Assembly: GCA_037044905.1 (NCBI GenBank)
Contig: JBAOKB010000185.1
Span: 186,001-250,000, forward strand
Origin: Hortaea werneckii
Lineage: Eukaryota; Ascomycota; Dothideomycetes; Mycosphaerellales; Teratosphaeriaceae
DNA: 64,000 bases
Reading direction: 5' to 3'
Positions 46,418 to 57,102 of the stretch are shown piece after piece. Each line of letters starts with the position of its first letter. Position 1 is the stretch's first letter. The translations under genes and the position numbers were made by a program. The notes beneath the pieces were generated by a model. The model ran no database searches, was not told the DNA's origin, and worked only from the letters and a program-made list of their open reading frames with translations.

Positions 46418-48240
46418 ATGTTTAGAAGCGCCGCCACACGAGCTCTCCGAACGCAGACCCGAAGACCACGATGCCTTCCTAGATCTTCCCTTACCGCCCG
46501 TCCCATCTCCTACGGCGCCGCCCACATGTCTTCCACCCTCACGCCCGTCGAGCCTCCTCTCCCCTCCTCGCACCCAACCGATGCCTTCCACCTCCTCCCG
46601 GAATCGGAGAAAGCCGGTGCTGCAGAGGACGAGGTCTTCTCCCAGCAGATCAAGCAGGTTGAGGATTGGTGGGCATCGCCGCGCTACAAAGGCATCAAGC
46701 GACCATATTCAGCAGAGGATGTGGTCAGCAAGCGGGGACACTCCAGCAGGTCTACCCTTCCAGCCTGATGGCGAGGAAGCTATTCAACCTCCTCGAACAG
46801 CGCATGGCGGAGGGGAGGCCGGTGCATACGATGGGTGCTATCGATCCCGTCCAGATGACCCAGCAAGCCCCTCACCAGGAAATTCTGTATGTGAGCGGCT
46901 GGGCCTGCTCCTCCGTCCTGACCTCCACCAACGAGGTCAGTCCGGACTTTGGCGACTACCCTTATAACACGGTCCCGAATCAGGTTCAGCGGTTGTTCAA
47001 AGCTCAACAGCTACATGACCGCAAACACTACGATGCCCGGCGTGCTATGAAGCCGGAGCAGAGGAAGGAAACTCCCTACATAGACTATCTGCGCCCCATC
47101 GTGGCTGACGGTGACACTGGACATGGAGGGCTCTCTGCTGTCCTCAAACTCGCCAAGCTCTTTGCTGAAAACGGAGCGGCAGCTGTGCATTTCGAAGATC
47201 AACTACACGGTGGCAAGAAATGCGGACACCTCGCAGGCAAAGTCCTCGTCCCTGTTGGCGAGCACATCAACCGTCTCAATGCCACCCGCTTCCAATGGGA
47301 CCTAATGGGCTGCGAGAACCTCGTCATCGCCCGAACGGACAGCGAGAGCGGCAAACTCCTCAGCTCCGCCATCGACGCCCGCGACCACGAATACATCCTC
47401 GGCGTGACAGACGAGTCGATCCCCCCACTAGCCGAAACGCTCCAAGTCATGGAAACCCAGGGCGCCAGCAGCGCCGAAATCGACGCCTACGAAAGCGACT
47501 TCGTCAAGTCCCACAACCTCGTCACCTTCGACGAAGCCGCCGAACACCACATCCGGGCCCAGAACCGCGACCCGCAATCCTACCTCACCCAAGTCCAATC
47601 CACCGACGCCGCCCGCAACACCCCGCTCCACATCCGCCGCCGCCTCGCCGCCGAAGCCGCCGGCGGCTCTCCCGTCCCCTTCAACTGGGACATCCCGCGC
47701 ACACGCGAAGGTTTCTACCACTACCGCGCGGGCCTCCCCGCCGCGACCAAACGCGCGATCGCCTTCGCGCCGTACGCGGACCTCCTGTGGCTGGAAACCG
47801 CGGACCCCAGCGTGCCCCTCGCCGCCTCCTTCGCCTCCGCCATCCACACCGCCACCCTCGCCGCGGGTCTCGGCAAGAAAAAACTCGTCTACAACCTCTC
47901 CCCCTCCTTCAACTGGTCCGCGCACGGCTTCTCGGCCTCGGACCTGCAAAACTTCATCCCTAGCCTCGCCGAACACGGTTTCGTGCTGCAACTCATCTCC
48001 CTCGCCGGCCTGCATTCCACGGCTACCATCTCCGCCGAGCTGGCGCGGGGGTTTAAACAGGAGGGTATGAAGGCGTATGTGGAGCTCGTGCAGCGCAGGG
48101 AGAAGGAATTGGGGGTTGATGTGCTGACGCATCAGAAGTGGTCGGGCGCGGCGTATCTCGATGGGGTGTTGGGGAGTATTCAGGCGGGGAGCTCGGGGAG
48201 TCGGAGTTTGGGGGAGGGGAATACTGAGGGGTCGTTTTGA
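46418..48240 (+). pseudogene. mclA: 2-methylisocitrate lyase with an apparent 1-nt frameshift
   Basis: The start (MFRSAATRALRTQTRRPRCL) is a mitochondrial presequence. The first frame reads WWASPRYKGIKRPYSAEDVV-SKRG, then shifts at about 46731-46740 to a second frame beginning TLQQVYPSSLMARKLFNLLE. Family proteins are contiguous here, and no intron fits. One base seems missing in or next to the GGGG run at 46733-46736. The second frame carries the KKCGHLAGKVLVP active-site signature of the isocitrate-lyase superfamily and runs to a normal C-terminus. Together about 607 residues, the usual size. The enzyme splits methylisocitrate into pyruvate and succinate. Sequencing error, strain mutation and real loss are all possible. 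Confidence 0.8.
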
Positions 48241-48282
48241 GGGTGTTGTAGAAGTAGTTGGGGAAAGATGGAGGAGGATGTG

Positions 48283-48285
<3 letters not shown>

Positions 48286-48322
<37 letters not shown>
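48286..48322. repeat. Poly-G homopolymer, 37 nt
   Basis: An unbroken G-run 46 bp after the methylisocitrate lyase stop codon, probably inside the 3' UTR. Confidence 0.95.
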
Positions 48323-48323
<1 letters not shown>

Positions 48324-48456
48324 GATGTGGCAAACGAGGGAAGGATGGAGAGGAAGGAAAGATGGGGAGGCATGGTAGAGAGAAGGGGGTGGATGGGGTT
48401 AGGTGCACTTGATTTTTTTTTTGTTCGGGACGTTTCATGGGCAATGCTGGTATATG

Positions 48457-48477
48457 TATATATATATATATATATAT
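48457..48477. repeat. (TA)n microsatellite
   Basis: About ten TA units, between the G-run and the CT array. Confidence 0.9.
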
Positions 48478-48592
48478 TGGTCTCGAGAGATTGCGAATCC
48501 GGCTCGGGACAAGGATTGCGTCTTGGAGGATTAAGGACTACCAGGTCCGCTGACCGCTTCTCCCTCCCTCCCCCCTTTCTCTCCCTCTCCCT

Positions 48593-48596
48593 CCCC

Positions 48597-48693
<97 letters not shown>
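48593..48693. repeat. C15 run plus (CT)n microsatellite
   Basis: Fifteen C residues lead into about 43 uninterrupted CT units. The whole is a homopyrimidine tract of about 100 bp. Confidence 0.95.
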
Positions 48694-48695
<2 letters not shown>

Positions 48696-48977
48696 CCTAT
48701 TGTCGTCCACTTTCGTCGCAGGGGAGTGAGTGGGAGTAACGAAATCTCCACATCTCTTTTCCACCTTTGTCCAATATATTTGTTCTTTTCTCTCTGTTGT
48801 TCAAATGCCAACTTTAACCTAGGGTTTCCCTTGCTGTCCTGTGCCGCTCTTGTCCCCCTCTCGCAACCGATCTCCTTACCATTTTTTCTTTCCTCTCCAC
48901 TTCCTGTCCTCACAATAGGAACAACACGCTTCCGTTACCAGATGGAAGAGGGAAGAGGGTTGGAGAAGAAAAATGTT

Positions 48978-48999
48978 GGGGGGGGGGGGGGGGGGGGGG
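48978..48999. repeat. Poly-G homopolymer, 22 nt
   Basis: A third long G/C homopolymer within 720 bp of the lyase gene end. Confidence 0.95.
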
Positions 49000-51927
49000 A
49001 GGGGAAAGAAACCAACCACCGCTCCTGGATAAGGAAGGGACGAACGAAATCGAATATCCCGTTTTATCGTTTTTTTCACACACTGATGTAGTGTGAGCTT
49101 TCCCCCCTCCTCTCACGCTCTACCTCCGGCTGCCGCGGCGGCAACCCAACTGGAAGGGAAAATGAAAGCGAAGTCTTTTGGTGCGGGCATTCGAGCTTGT
49201 AAAGGGGGATCATACGAGTTCGAAAGCGTTGTCTTGGCTTGGGTAGCGTGGATGGGAAATGGGGTACCCTTTCTGGGAGGGGAGGATTTTCGAAGGTGGG
49301 AATTGGGGGGAAAACAAGAGAAAGAAGGGAAAAGAGAGGGGCCAGGAGGGGAAAGGGAAAAAGGAGATGGGGAAGAGCCGGGCTCGAATGGCTTGAGAGT
49401 CTGAATCCCGTAGACTTGTCGTTAGGATGTCTGATGGGCAGGAGGAGATTATCGGACCTTTTTTGAGTCTTAACGTTCTTCCATTATCATTCTTTCATTT
49501 TTTGGTTTTAGTTTCCTTTGACATTCTCCTCCTTACCTTTTAATCTCCTTACTTTTCTCCTTTTTATTGCCCCCTTTCGTTACCTCTCCAGCTAGTGCTT
49601 CTGTTGCCGCTAGGTGCAAAACGTCTCTTCTTCCCTTTCCCCCTCTTCCTCTTCCTCGTCTTTTCTCTCCCCAAGCGACCAGCATAATATCTCTTATCGA
49701 TTTTGTCTAGCAGAGAACCCGGAATGTGCAGGCGGGCGCTTGTGTTGGGGAGTCTTTCGAGAAAAGAGGAAGGGAGTCAGAGAGAGGGACAGAAACATGC
49801 AGGGAGAGACAGCATCTCGAGCTCTGAGAAGGACGGAAGGACGGTAAAAGGAGATCACCGCCATCGAAAGCTCACCTACTATAGCAGTGCGAGTGCTTCT
49901 TCGTACAGAAGCAAGAAGTGATTCGAAGCGTTGTGCGGGAGTCTACATTCAACATAGGTTTTATTACCACCAAAGTTCTGGCAGTCGAGAGAAGAGGGGT
50001 GGTTTCGCGAGAAGGACTGAGAGACTCGCAGTGAGTCGAGGAAAAGGGAGGAACGAGGGGGAGAAGGCGGATTTTTTTTGGAGAGGTGAAGGATGCCCCT
50101 CAGGTAACGCGATCAATTTGAGGCTGCCGCGAGTGTCTGGATCGTCAATGAAGCATCTTCTCAACGAAGACGGTACCACGACGGCATGAGGGGTTCTATC
50201 GACCATCTGTTAGAGTAAAGGCACAGCCGTCCGCAGGTGCATAGCCGTTTGAAGAGTCAGTATTCGATTTACACTGGCGGGAAAAGCTGAGTGGACTATC
50301 GGCTTGTCTGCAATAGGACCAGTATTATCGGAATAGAAAGGAGCTCTCTCGATGACCTCAGAAAAAATTCCACGGCCACTCATGGGTTCTTGTCGATTGA
50401 TCAGAGCTGAACGTCTTGCTGGCTCACATGTATCTGGCAAAGTTTACATGATGCTCGCGGTTAAGTTCGTGATCTGTTTTTTGCCCCTTACCTCTGACCT
50501 TGCTGGCTGCATTTCGAGGGTTCGAGGAAGATGAAGGTCCAACAGGTAACCTGCAGAGGGGGCACTTCTCTCCCCTTTTTGGGGGGGTTTCACTCTGCGG
50601 AAAGGCATGCCCAAATTCCTTTCCAAGTAAAAAATTGCCCGGAAGACAGGAGGAAGTGGGAAATGTGGTCGCTGGCCGGTTCTGGCGAAGGGATCGACGT
50701 GAAAGTAGAAAAGATTGCGCACATTCTGCAAGCCACCACAATCATCATCATCCCGTCCCCATCGATTACGAAACCCCAAGCAAAAGAGGCATTCCAAAAA
50801 CCTGACGTCGAAAAGCAAAGCAACCAAATGCGCTTTCCCGTCCAGGAAAAGCGTCACCGAGACCTATATCAGACAACCCCTCCCCTATAACTCCCCTATG
50901 TTGGAATCACGCCACGTGTGCAAGTTTTCAGATCCCGAGATCGAGGGATTATGCCAGACACATATACCCTCCCTTTCCATCACCGCCCACCCATGTCCCG
51001 TCCCTGACGTCTTTAGGTCCCAAACTGCGCAAACCGCGTGGGTTTTCCAGACCCAATTGAAAGGCTCTACTATGCCGAAGCACGGGTGATAATTTCAAAT
51101 CCCCTTGCAGCCACGCGATGTTTGCTAGGTTCCAGAAAGAGGAAAGTCGGGAGGCGCGCCCAGCTGGAGGGTTCTGTTATGCCGAGGTCCCAAACGGATT
51201 ATTGCATTCGCGTGGTTGTTGTTTCCATGGTTCTCTCGAAGACGGGATGGTGTCATGCGGCCGTACCCTGGTTTGTTTGAGGCGCAGTTCTGGATCCTTT
51301 CTCTGGGTCCTTGGCGGTGTCGAGATCCAGGCCCCCGTCGTCCCTGCGGAAGTGATTTGAAGGGAAAAGGGGAGTTCGTTTCGTGAAGGCTGTGTATGTG
51401 TATAGGTGTCTGTGGCTTTGTGAGTGAGCTCATTGGAATGACGAAAGAGCGGGATGATGCAGTCCGCGGGCGGGTGACGAGCCTGCTGCCTCGCACGTGG
51501 GAGGTCTCTGCGCCTCTATGTGAGCTCGGGGAGTACCGTGACGGATCGGCGGACGCAGAAGGCATGCCGAGGTTATGCTGTGCTGCACCGGTATGTATGT
51601 GCTGCAGCAACCACAGAGTCAGTCCACTGAAGGCCAAACATCGCAAATAAAGATGATAAAAGTAGATGGTAGGAAGAGCCTTGAGGTGAAGAGGATAATT
51701 ATTTTTATTTGGTGTAGACTGTATAGCTCCCAATCTGTGCCCATTAAGCTGTAGTCAAGTAAGATTCTGGTACATCTATCCCCATTTCGTTGCCTCATTT
51801 CCCCTGTAGCAAGTCGAAATATATTTCAAACTCCATATATTGACCCAACGCCTTTAGCCCGCCCAAAAATGCTACAAGTGGTATATTCCCCGGTGTAGAG
51901 AAAGGATAAGCATAGAGGGAGGTGCCT

Positions 51928-53376
51928 CTAGGTGCATCCGTTGAATCCCTGCTGCTGCGAGATCTTGACGCTCTTGATTTGCATAATACCGTTCTTCTCC
52001 CAGGTCGGGTGCCACTGGTCGCGCGCTTGCCAGAAGTCGCGAGGGGCGGTCGGTGAAGCGTCGACCCATGGCTTGCCTTGCACACCGTCCTCGAACCAGC
52101 CGTTAGTGCCACCGACGGCGACGTTGATGATCAGGTAGAAGTCCTGGTCAAATGGAGTGCTGTCACGGCCCGTCTGGCTCCATGGGTCGACGATACGGGT
52201 ACCGTTGGCGTCCGATGGAGGGAAGTCGGCCTTGTCCCAGAAAGGCTTGTTGAAGTTGACGTAGGTGACTTGCAGAAGACGGGTGTCGATGAAGGTGAAG
52301 AGGTATTTCGGAGTCCACTCAAGACCGTAGATGTGGAAACCCTTAGCATAGGTCGTGTGAAGAGCCTGGCGCTTGACGTTGTTCTTCCACCATGCGTCGT
52401 TGTTGGGGTCAGGGCCCCAGTGAAGCGTCGAAGAGACAATGTTGTCACCACCTTGTGGGTATGTGTAGTTGTTACCGCGGGACTCCATCAGGTCAATCTC
52501 ACCGGATGCCGGCCATGGGCCGTAGGTGTTGTTGACTGGCAACATCCAAATGGCCGGCCAAAGCCAGTCACCTGCAGGGAGCTTGGCCTCGACCTCGACG
52601 CGACCGTACTTGATAGAAGCACCAGTCTTGGTGCTAACGCGACCAGACTTGACAGGGTTGACAACAGTGCCGTTGGTGGTGTTGGTGACGGCGACACAGT
52701 TCGACCAGAGATCCGAAGAGCAGCTTCCGTCCTTAAGCAGGTTGATGACATTGTTGGTCTCCATCAGCTTAGGGTCTTGAAGGGTCGGCTTGATTTGCAT
52801 CATTCCGTCCTGAACGAAGACGTTCTCATCCGTGTCGGTGGTCCATTCGAACTGGCCATTTCTAGGTAGCTTGTTAGCGGCGTTTCTTTCCCATGGTGCA
52901 TTTTTTTTTTTTTTTTTTTATATCGCTTACCCATAGCCACCAACCTCAACCTCCTTTGTCCAGACCTTGTTGTTGAAGCCGTTGGAGAAGTCTTCATCAA
53001 GGACTGGGCAGTAGTTCAAGTTGGAGACACTCTGCAGACCGTCGTAAATGAGGAAGCCAGTGAGACCGAGACCGACGAGAATGCCGATGATTGGAATGAT
53101 GGTAACCCATTTCTCTTTCGGGTCTTTCTTCTCCATCCATGGTCTCTCGAGCTCGCCCTTCTTTATTCTTCGCGAGTGGAAATATCTCTGGTGAGGTGGC
53201 TGCTGAATGCCAGTGCTAGAGCCCGTGGCAGAAGCTGGCATGGAGCCATATGGAGATGCAAAAGGGTTGCTCCTGGCGCCCGGGGTTGGAGCCGGGTCGA
53301 TAGAGTCATTCTCAAACGAACCAGGGCGAGGTGTGCTGGAGGCCGTGGTACCGGCGGTGCCGTGGAGGTTGTCCAT
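51928..53376 (-). CDS. Type II membrane GH16 beta-glucanase/transglycosylase-like protein
   Basis: Exons 53376..52931 and 52861..51928 give 459 residues. A cytosolic Ser/Pro-rich tail of about 90 residues ends in basic/acidic EKKDPKEKW. One transmembrane helix follows (VTIIPIIGILVGLGLTGFLI), then a lumenal or extracellular GH16 domain. SGEIDLMESRGNN holds the ExDxxE catalytic motif, with GRVEVEAKLPAGDWLWPAIW before it and WDKADFPPSD, YLIINVAVGGTNGW after it. Several N-glycosylation sequons are visible (NNTYG, NYTYP). GH16 enzymes of this form act on cell-wall beta-1,3/1,6-glucan. The intron holds a T/A homopolymer at about 52900-52919. Confidence 0.88.
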
Positions 53377-56300
53377 GTTGGATTCTTGCGCTTCTTGCGC
53401 AGACACACGGGAGGGGGATGAGAAGTCCAGTCGGTGGATGAGGAACGAACAGTGGGAGGGATGGAGAGGGCAAAATGAGTGTAGTTGAAGAAGTAACAGC
53501 GAATGGGGAAGGGTTGAAGAGCTGCGGCGCAGTCGAGCAGAGATATGTAAAGCTCGGCGTACAGCAGAGGCGGGAAGGTAGATTTGAGCAATGGTGACAG
53601 CGCTACCGCCCTCACCCAAAGCCTGGACGGCACCGGGTGGGCCAGCGGCGCTCTAGGCGCAAGACGGTTTTGACTTTCAGGCAGCCCAAGACAGTTGCGC
53701 CCGCCTCAAACCCAGCAATGCATCCGACGTCTCGTTCTGGAAGGCCGCCGTCCGAGGTCAGCGATCAGAGCCAGGATCACTAGGTTGATTACGTGATGGA
53801 GGTTGGGTGGGACAGATCCCGGCTCGTTCATGGCCCAGTCCGTCTCCCGAACCGTGCCAGCAGAGCCAGTTGAGGACCAAGAAGAGTAAGTGGGCGACTA
53901 GCGTAAACGCATTGGGAATCTGGTTCACTGGCTCAAAGTCAGAAGCGAGACGCTGCTACAGTATATTTACGGACTCCGATTGGCATGTCACTATCCTGTT
54001 AGATAGAGACGAGATGAATTCTGCGACGACTGTCCCTGATGCGTAGGAGGGGCACCTATTGCAGAGGGTCGATAGCAGTGAAGCTTTGTGCTGAGCCACA
54101 GTTTGGTTCGCGAGTGAACCAAGAGTCCAATGCACGTAACTTTGGAAGATTTGGGATTGACGGAATCTTATCCAAGCTACGGCTCCCGCCAGCCTGCCAA
54201 GACGGGTGGCGCCCGTCACTCTGGAACCACTTCACACTACCTCCCCCCGGTAACTTTCGCTTGACGATGCCAACGAGCAGCAGCAAGGAAGGCGGTGCCG
54301 TCGGCATAATGGTGAGCAACTATTAGCATATGACGGGGAACGCCCATCCATCATCCGTCTCCACAGAATAATAGTAACGCACGACGATATCAACCGCTTC
54401 GAACGGCCTGAAATTGATATGCCGAGTGTCGATAGTATTCATGCAGGTACGTCAGGGGTGCGGCCGATCGCATGCAAGGATATGCAGCTTGCCGCCGTAA
54501 ATAGCCTGGCAGGAAACGACATCTAGGTACGGTCGGCGGGAGTTTGCATGGCCTATGATGCCATCTGCGCAAATGGTGTATTCCATTTTCTTCGACGAAA
54601 CATCTACAACTTGGAGTGAGACATGAACATATAGCGTAAATAGACAGCATAGACAGCGTCGCTTGATGAGGGTTTATAGTTAACATCCATGGATGGGATT
54701 TGCAGCCGTCGCGCTTTGGTCAGGTGCCTTATCTCAGCGCATCCCTGCGCACGTCTGGAGACAACAGGGAAGCAAAGATCCTGACGATCCGCTTTCACGA
54801 GCTGCGGCCAGCGCAAGCGACCTGCAGAATGCTTGCAACTATCATGGTATTGCTGCAGCCTATCTCTGTTGATTTTCTGCTGAGCCAGCCACGTGGCCGT
54901 GCTAGCGATCCTTCAGCTATCGCAAGTCCATATTGCCTTTGGGGCGAAGGCGAAGGTGTAACATCAACGGATTTGCGCCTGTAACTTATTAGCCGCTCTG
55001 GTCGCCTAGTGCGCATGGTGAAATGCAACCCCAAGCCATGCGCAGGGCTATCAAACTGCCCTCAAACTTCTCGCGCAGCGGTTGAGAACGACGTGAAGCG
55101 AATTAGAATGAACATCGGAAAATAAAAATCAATGTACTGCGGGCATTTCTTGTTGTTCCGCGGGATTTGCCAAGTTCTGAAGCGTTTTGTCTCACACCGT
55201 CGAGTCAGCTATTTTCTCAGCGTGAACGCAGAAGATGAACGTTGTGGATAGCCAATCTCGGAGCCGATACAGTCTCCCTACAGCAGCATTTTGCATGATT
55301 GAACATCGTCGATGATGCTCAGCTGGAAATTGCCGGACTCCGATGTGACCGAGGATGCATTTGCTGGTGTATTGGTGTTATTCGACAAGACTTGCCCACT
55401 GCTGCTGTACCGTTCTAACCGGTTCGTTGCAAGTTGACTGCACGGACACGAACGAAGATGACAGATCGTATCCAAACAGGATGGCGATTTTATCATCATG
55501 AATTCGCTACCAAGTACACCAGCCTAGCTACCGGTATTCTGTTCCTGCTCTGATAAGGTTTCTCACGGCTGCTCAAAACTTGGGTCGGAAGTTGGAATGA
55601 TTTGAGCTGCTGCGCGGCATATGTGTGTATGCTAAACCTACAATCCTTAGCTGACGTGGTTCTGGACCGCCAAGCAAAGAATTTGGCAGCAGTGTTCTCC
55701 AAAACATGCAGAGAGCTCCCATTGCAACGACAGGATGAACGGTCAATTCCCTATTACATTTGTGATTTCAGCATGAAATCGCCAACACCATAATGAACGA
55801 TCAACTGTACATGTGTACCTCCAATCTACAGGACGAAGGAAGCAAACAGGGAGACTGCTCGTATCCAGGAACAAACTTCGGGCCGACGAAGCTAGGGCCA
55901 GGCCCAACAGCCACCTGTGGCAGTTTTAGACTTCACTTCTCGGTTTTGGGCCAGCAAACCTTATCTGTTCCACCAAAAACGACACGGCAGAGTCACGGCT
56001 ATCAGTTTCAAACCCCGGCGTCTGGAGGGCCAGGTGAACGAATCATGCCTGTCTTAGACTTTCGGGAGTTCCACTTCACGGACTACGGGAACATCGCAGG
56101 TCGCTAGCAAGGAATACTCGGCAGCAAGGATACGGTACTCATCGTCTTTCTGTCCCGGCTCACCACACGTCTATTATGCCGAGCCCGGGAAAACAAATCA
56201 TATGCCACAGGGACGGTCTCTGCTAAGCTCTAGCCTTCAGCAACCTACCGAGACCGAGGACGCTGCCGCAGTGGGAGGGCGCCCTACGGCAGTGGTCAAT

Positions 56301-57102
56301 GAGCCAATCTACCAACTCCTGTGGCCATGGAGCAGGTCTCTTGCCCGCTGCGAGCTGAGTCAAGGCCGTTCTAGGATTCTCGATCCCTCGGCCATGGAGG
56401 TCGAGTTCGGCGTGGCGCACCGTGTTCCTGCTGAAGTCCAAACTCACCAAACTCTCACCTCTCACGCATTGAGCCCGTTCCTTTCCCGTTTGAGCCATTT
56501 GGAACGGAACCTTCGACAAGGGTCTTTCCTAAAATCGCAAGGAGCGTGCATGCCGTCGGCTCGTGGCTTCGCTTGGTCTTCCCATTTGGAAGCCGCCATG
56601 GCTAGCTACCGTCATGCCGTTTCACCCATGCTCTGGCCGTTGGTAAACTCTCATGCGTCTACCACATGGCACGGAGTCAAATGCCACAGTACCCACATTC
56701 CACATCTTGCTTTGGACTCATTTGGCGGCCTGGCCGATGCTTGAACGCAGCGATGAGACTCACGCTATGGCTGGCGGAGCATGGCGCCCGCGGTCTAGTC
56801 AACCCAGAGCGATGTAAACCTAAGGTGAGAGAAGATAAACGGGCTTATTTCCTTTGAACATCTCCCGCATCTGCTCCCTTCCTGGCCTCATCTTCATTCA
56901 TTGTGCTTCTTGGACTTGACTCGTCCACTTCCCCTTGGGGAGTATTCTTTCGTTGCAAGTGTTATCATACACTATTCATACCTCATTCATTCGCTATCAC
57001 CACATCCTTACCATAGCCCGTCCCAAAGTACATCTATTATATCTATTCGAATTATCCTAACAACCCCGGACGACCCCGAGCGCCTGAGCGCTCATACATA
57101 CC
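53377..57102. other. Long divergent intergenic region, 3.7 kb
   Basis: It separates GH16 (-) from the GT2 glycosyltransferase (+). I found no frame with a recognisable domain; the longest (56202..56744, + strand, 180 codons) has unbiased composition and no motif. The last 150 bp before the GT2 start is a CT/AC-rich leader. It may hold long 5' UTRs, lineage-specific small genes or regulatory DNA. Confidence 0.45.

Larger units (their letters stand above)
48241..51927. other. Gene-free region, 3.7 kb, rich in simple repeats
   Basis: It lies between the convergent stops of the lyase and GH16 genes. The first 760 bp carries three long homopurine or homopyrimidine tracts (listed separately). Purine-rich DNA continues to about 50.1 kb. 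ORFs of up to 286 codons there are translations of repeats (Gly, Pro, Arg-Glu, Leu-Ser). From 50.2 to 51.9 kb no frame has a known domain. Unannotated non-coding transcripts cannot be excluded. Confidence 0.5.

Noticed and set aside
48053..48913. Gly-, Pro-, Ser/Leu- and Arg/Glu-rich frames on both strands
   Set aside because: They are translations of the G37 and CT43 tracts and end or begin in the lyase coding sequence in the wrong frame.
51058..51190. Repeated TATGCCGA motif (51070, 51179 and 56174 regions) as a regulatory element
   Set aside because: Three copies of an 8-mer in 64 kb is close to chance, and the flanks do not align well.
56202..56744. A 180-codon plus-strand frame in the 53-57 kb gap
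   Set aside because: No domain, no family-like motif, average composition and no splice logic; treated as chance.
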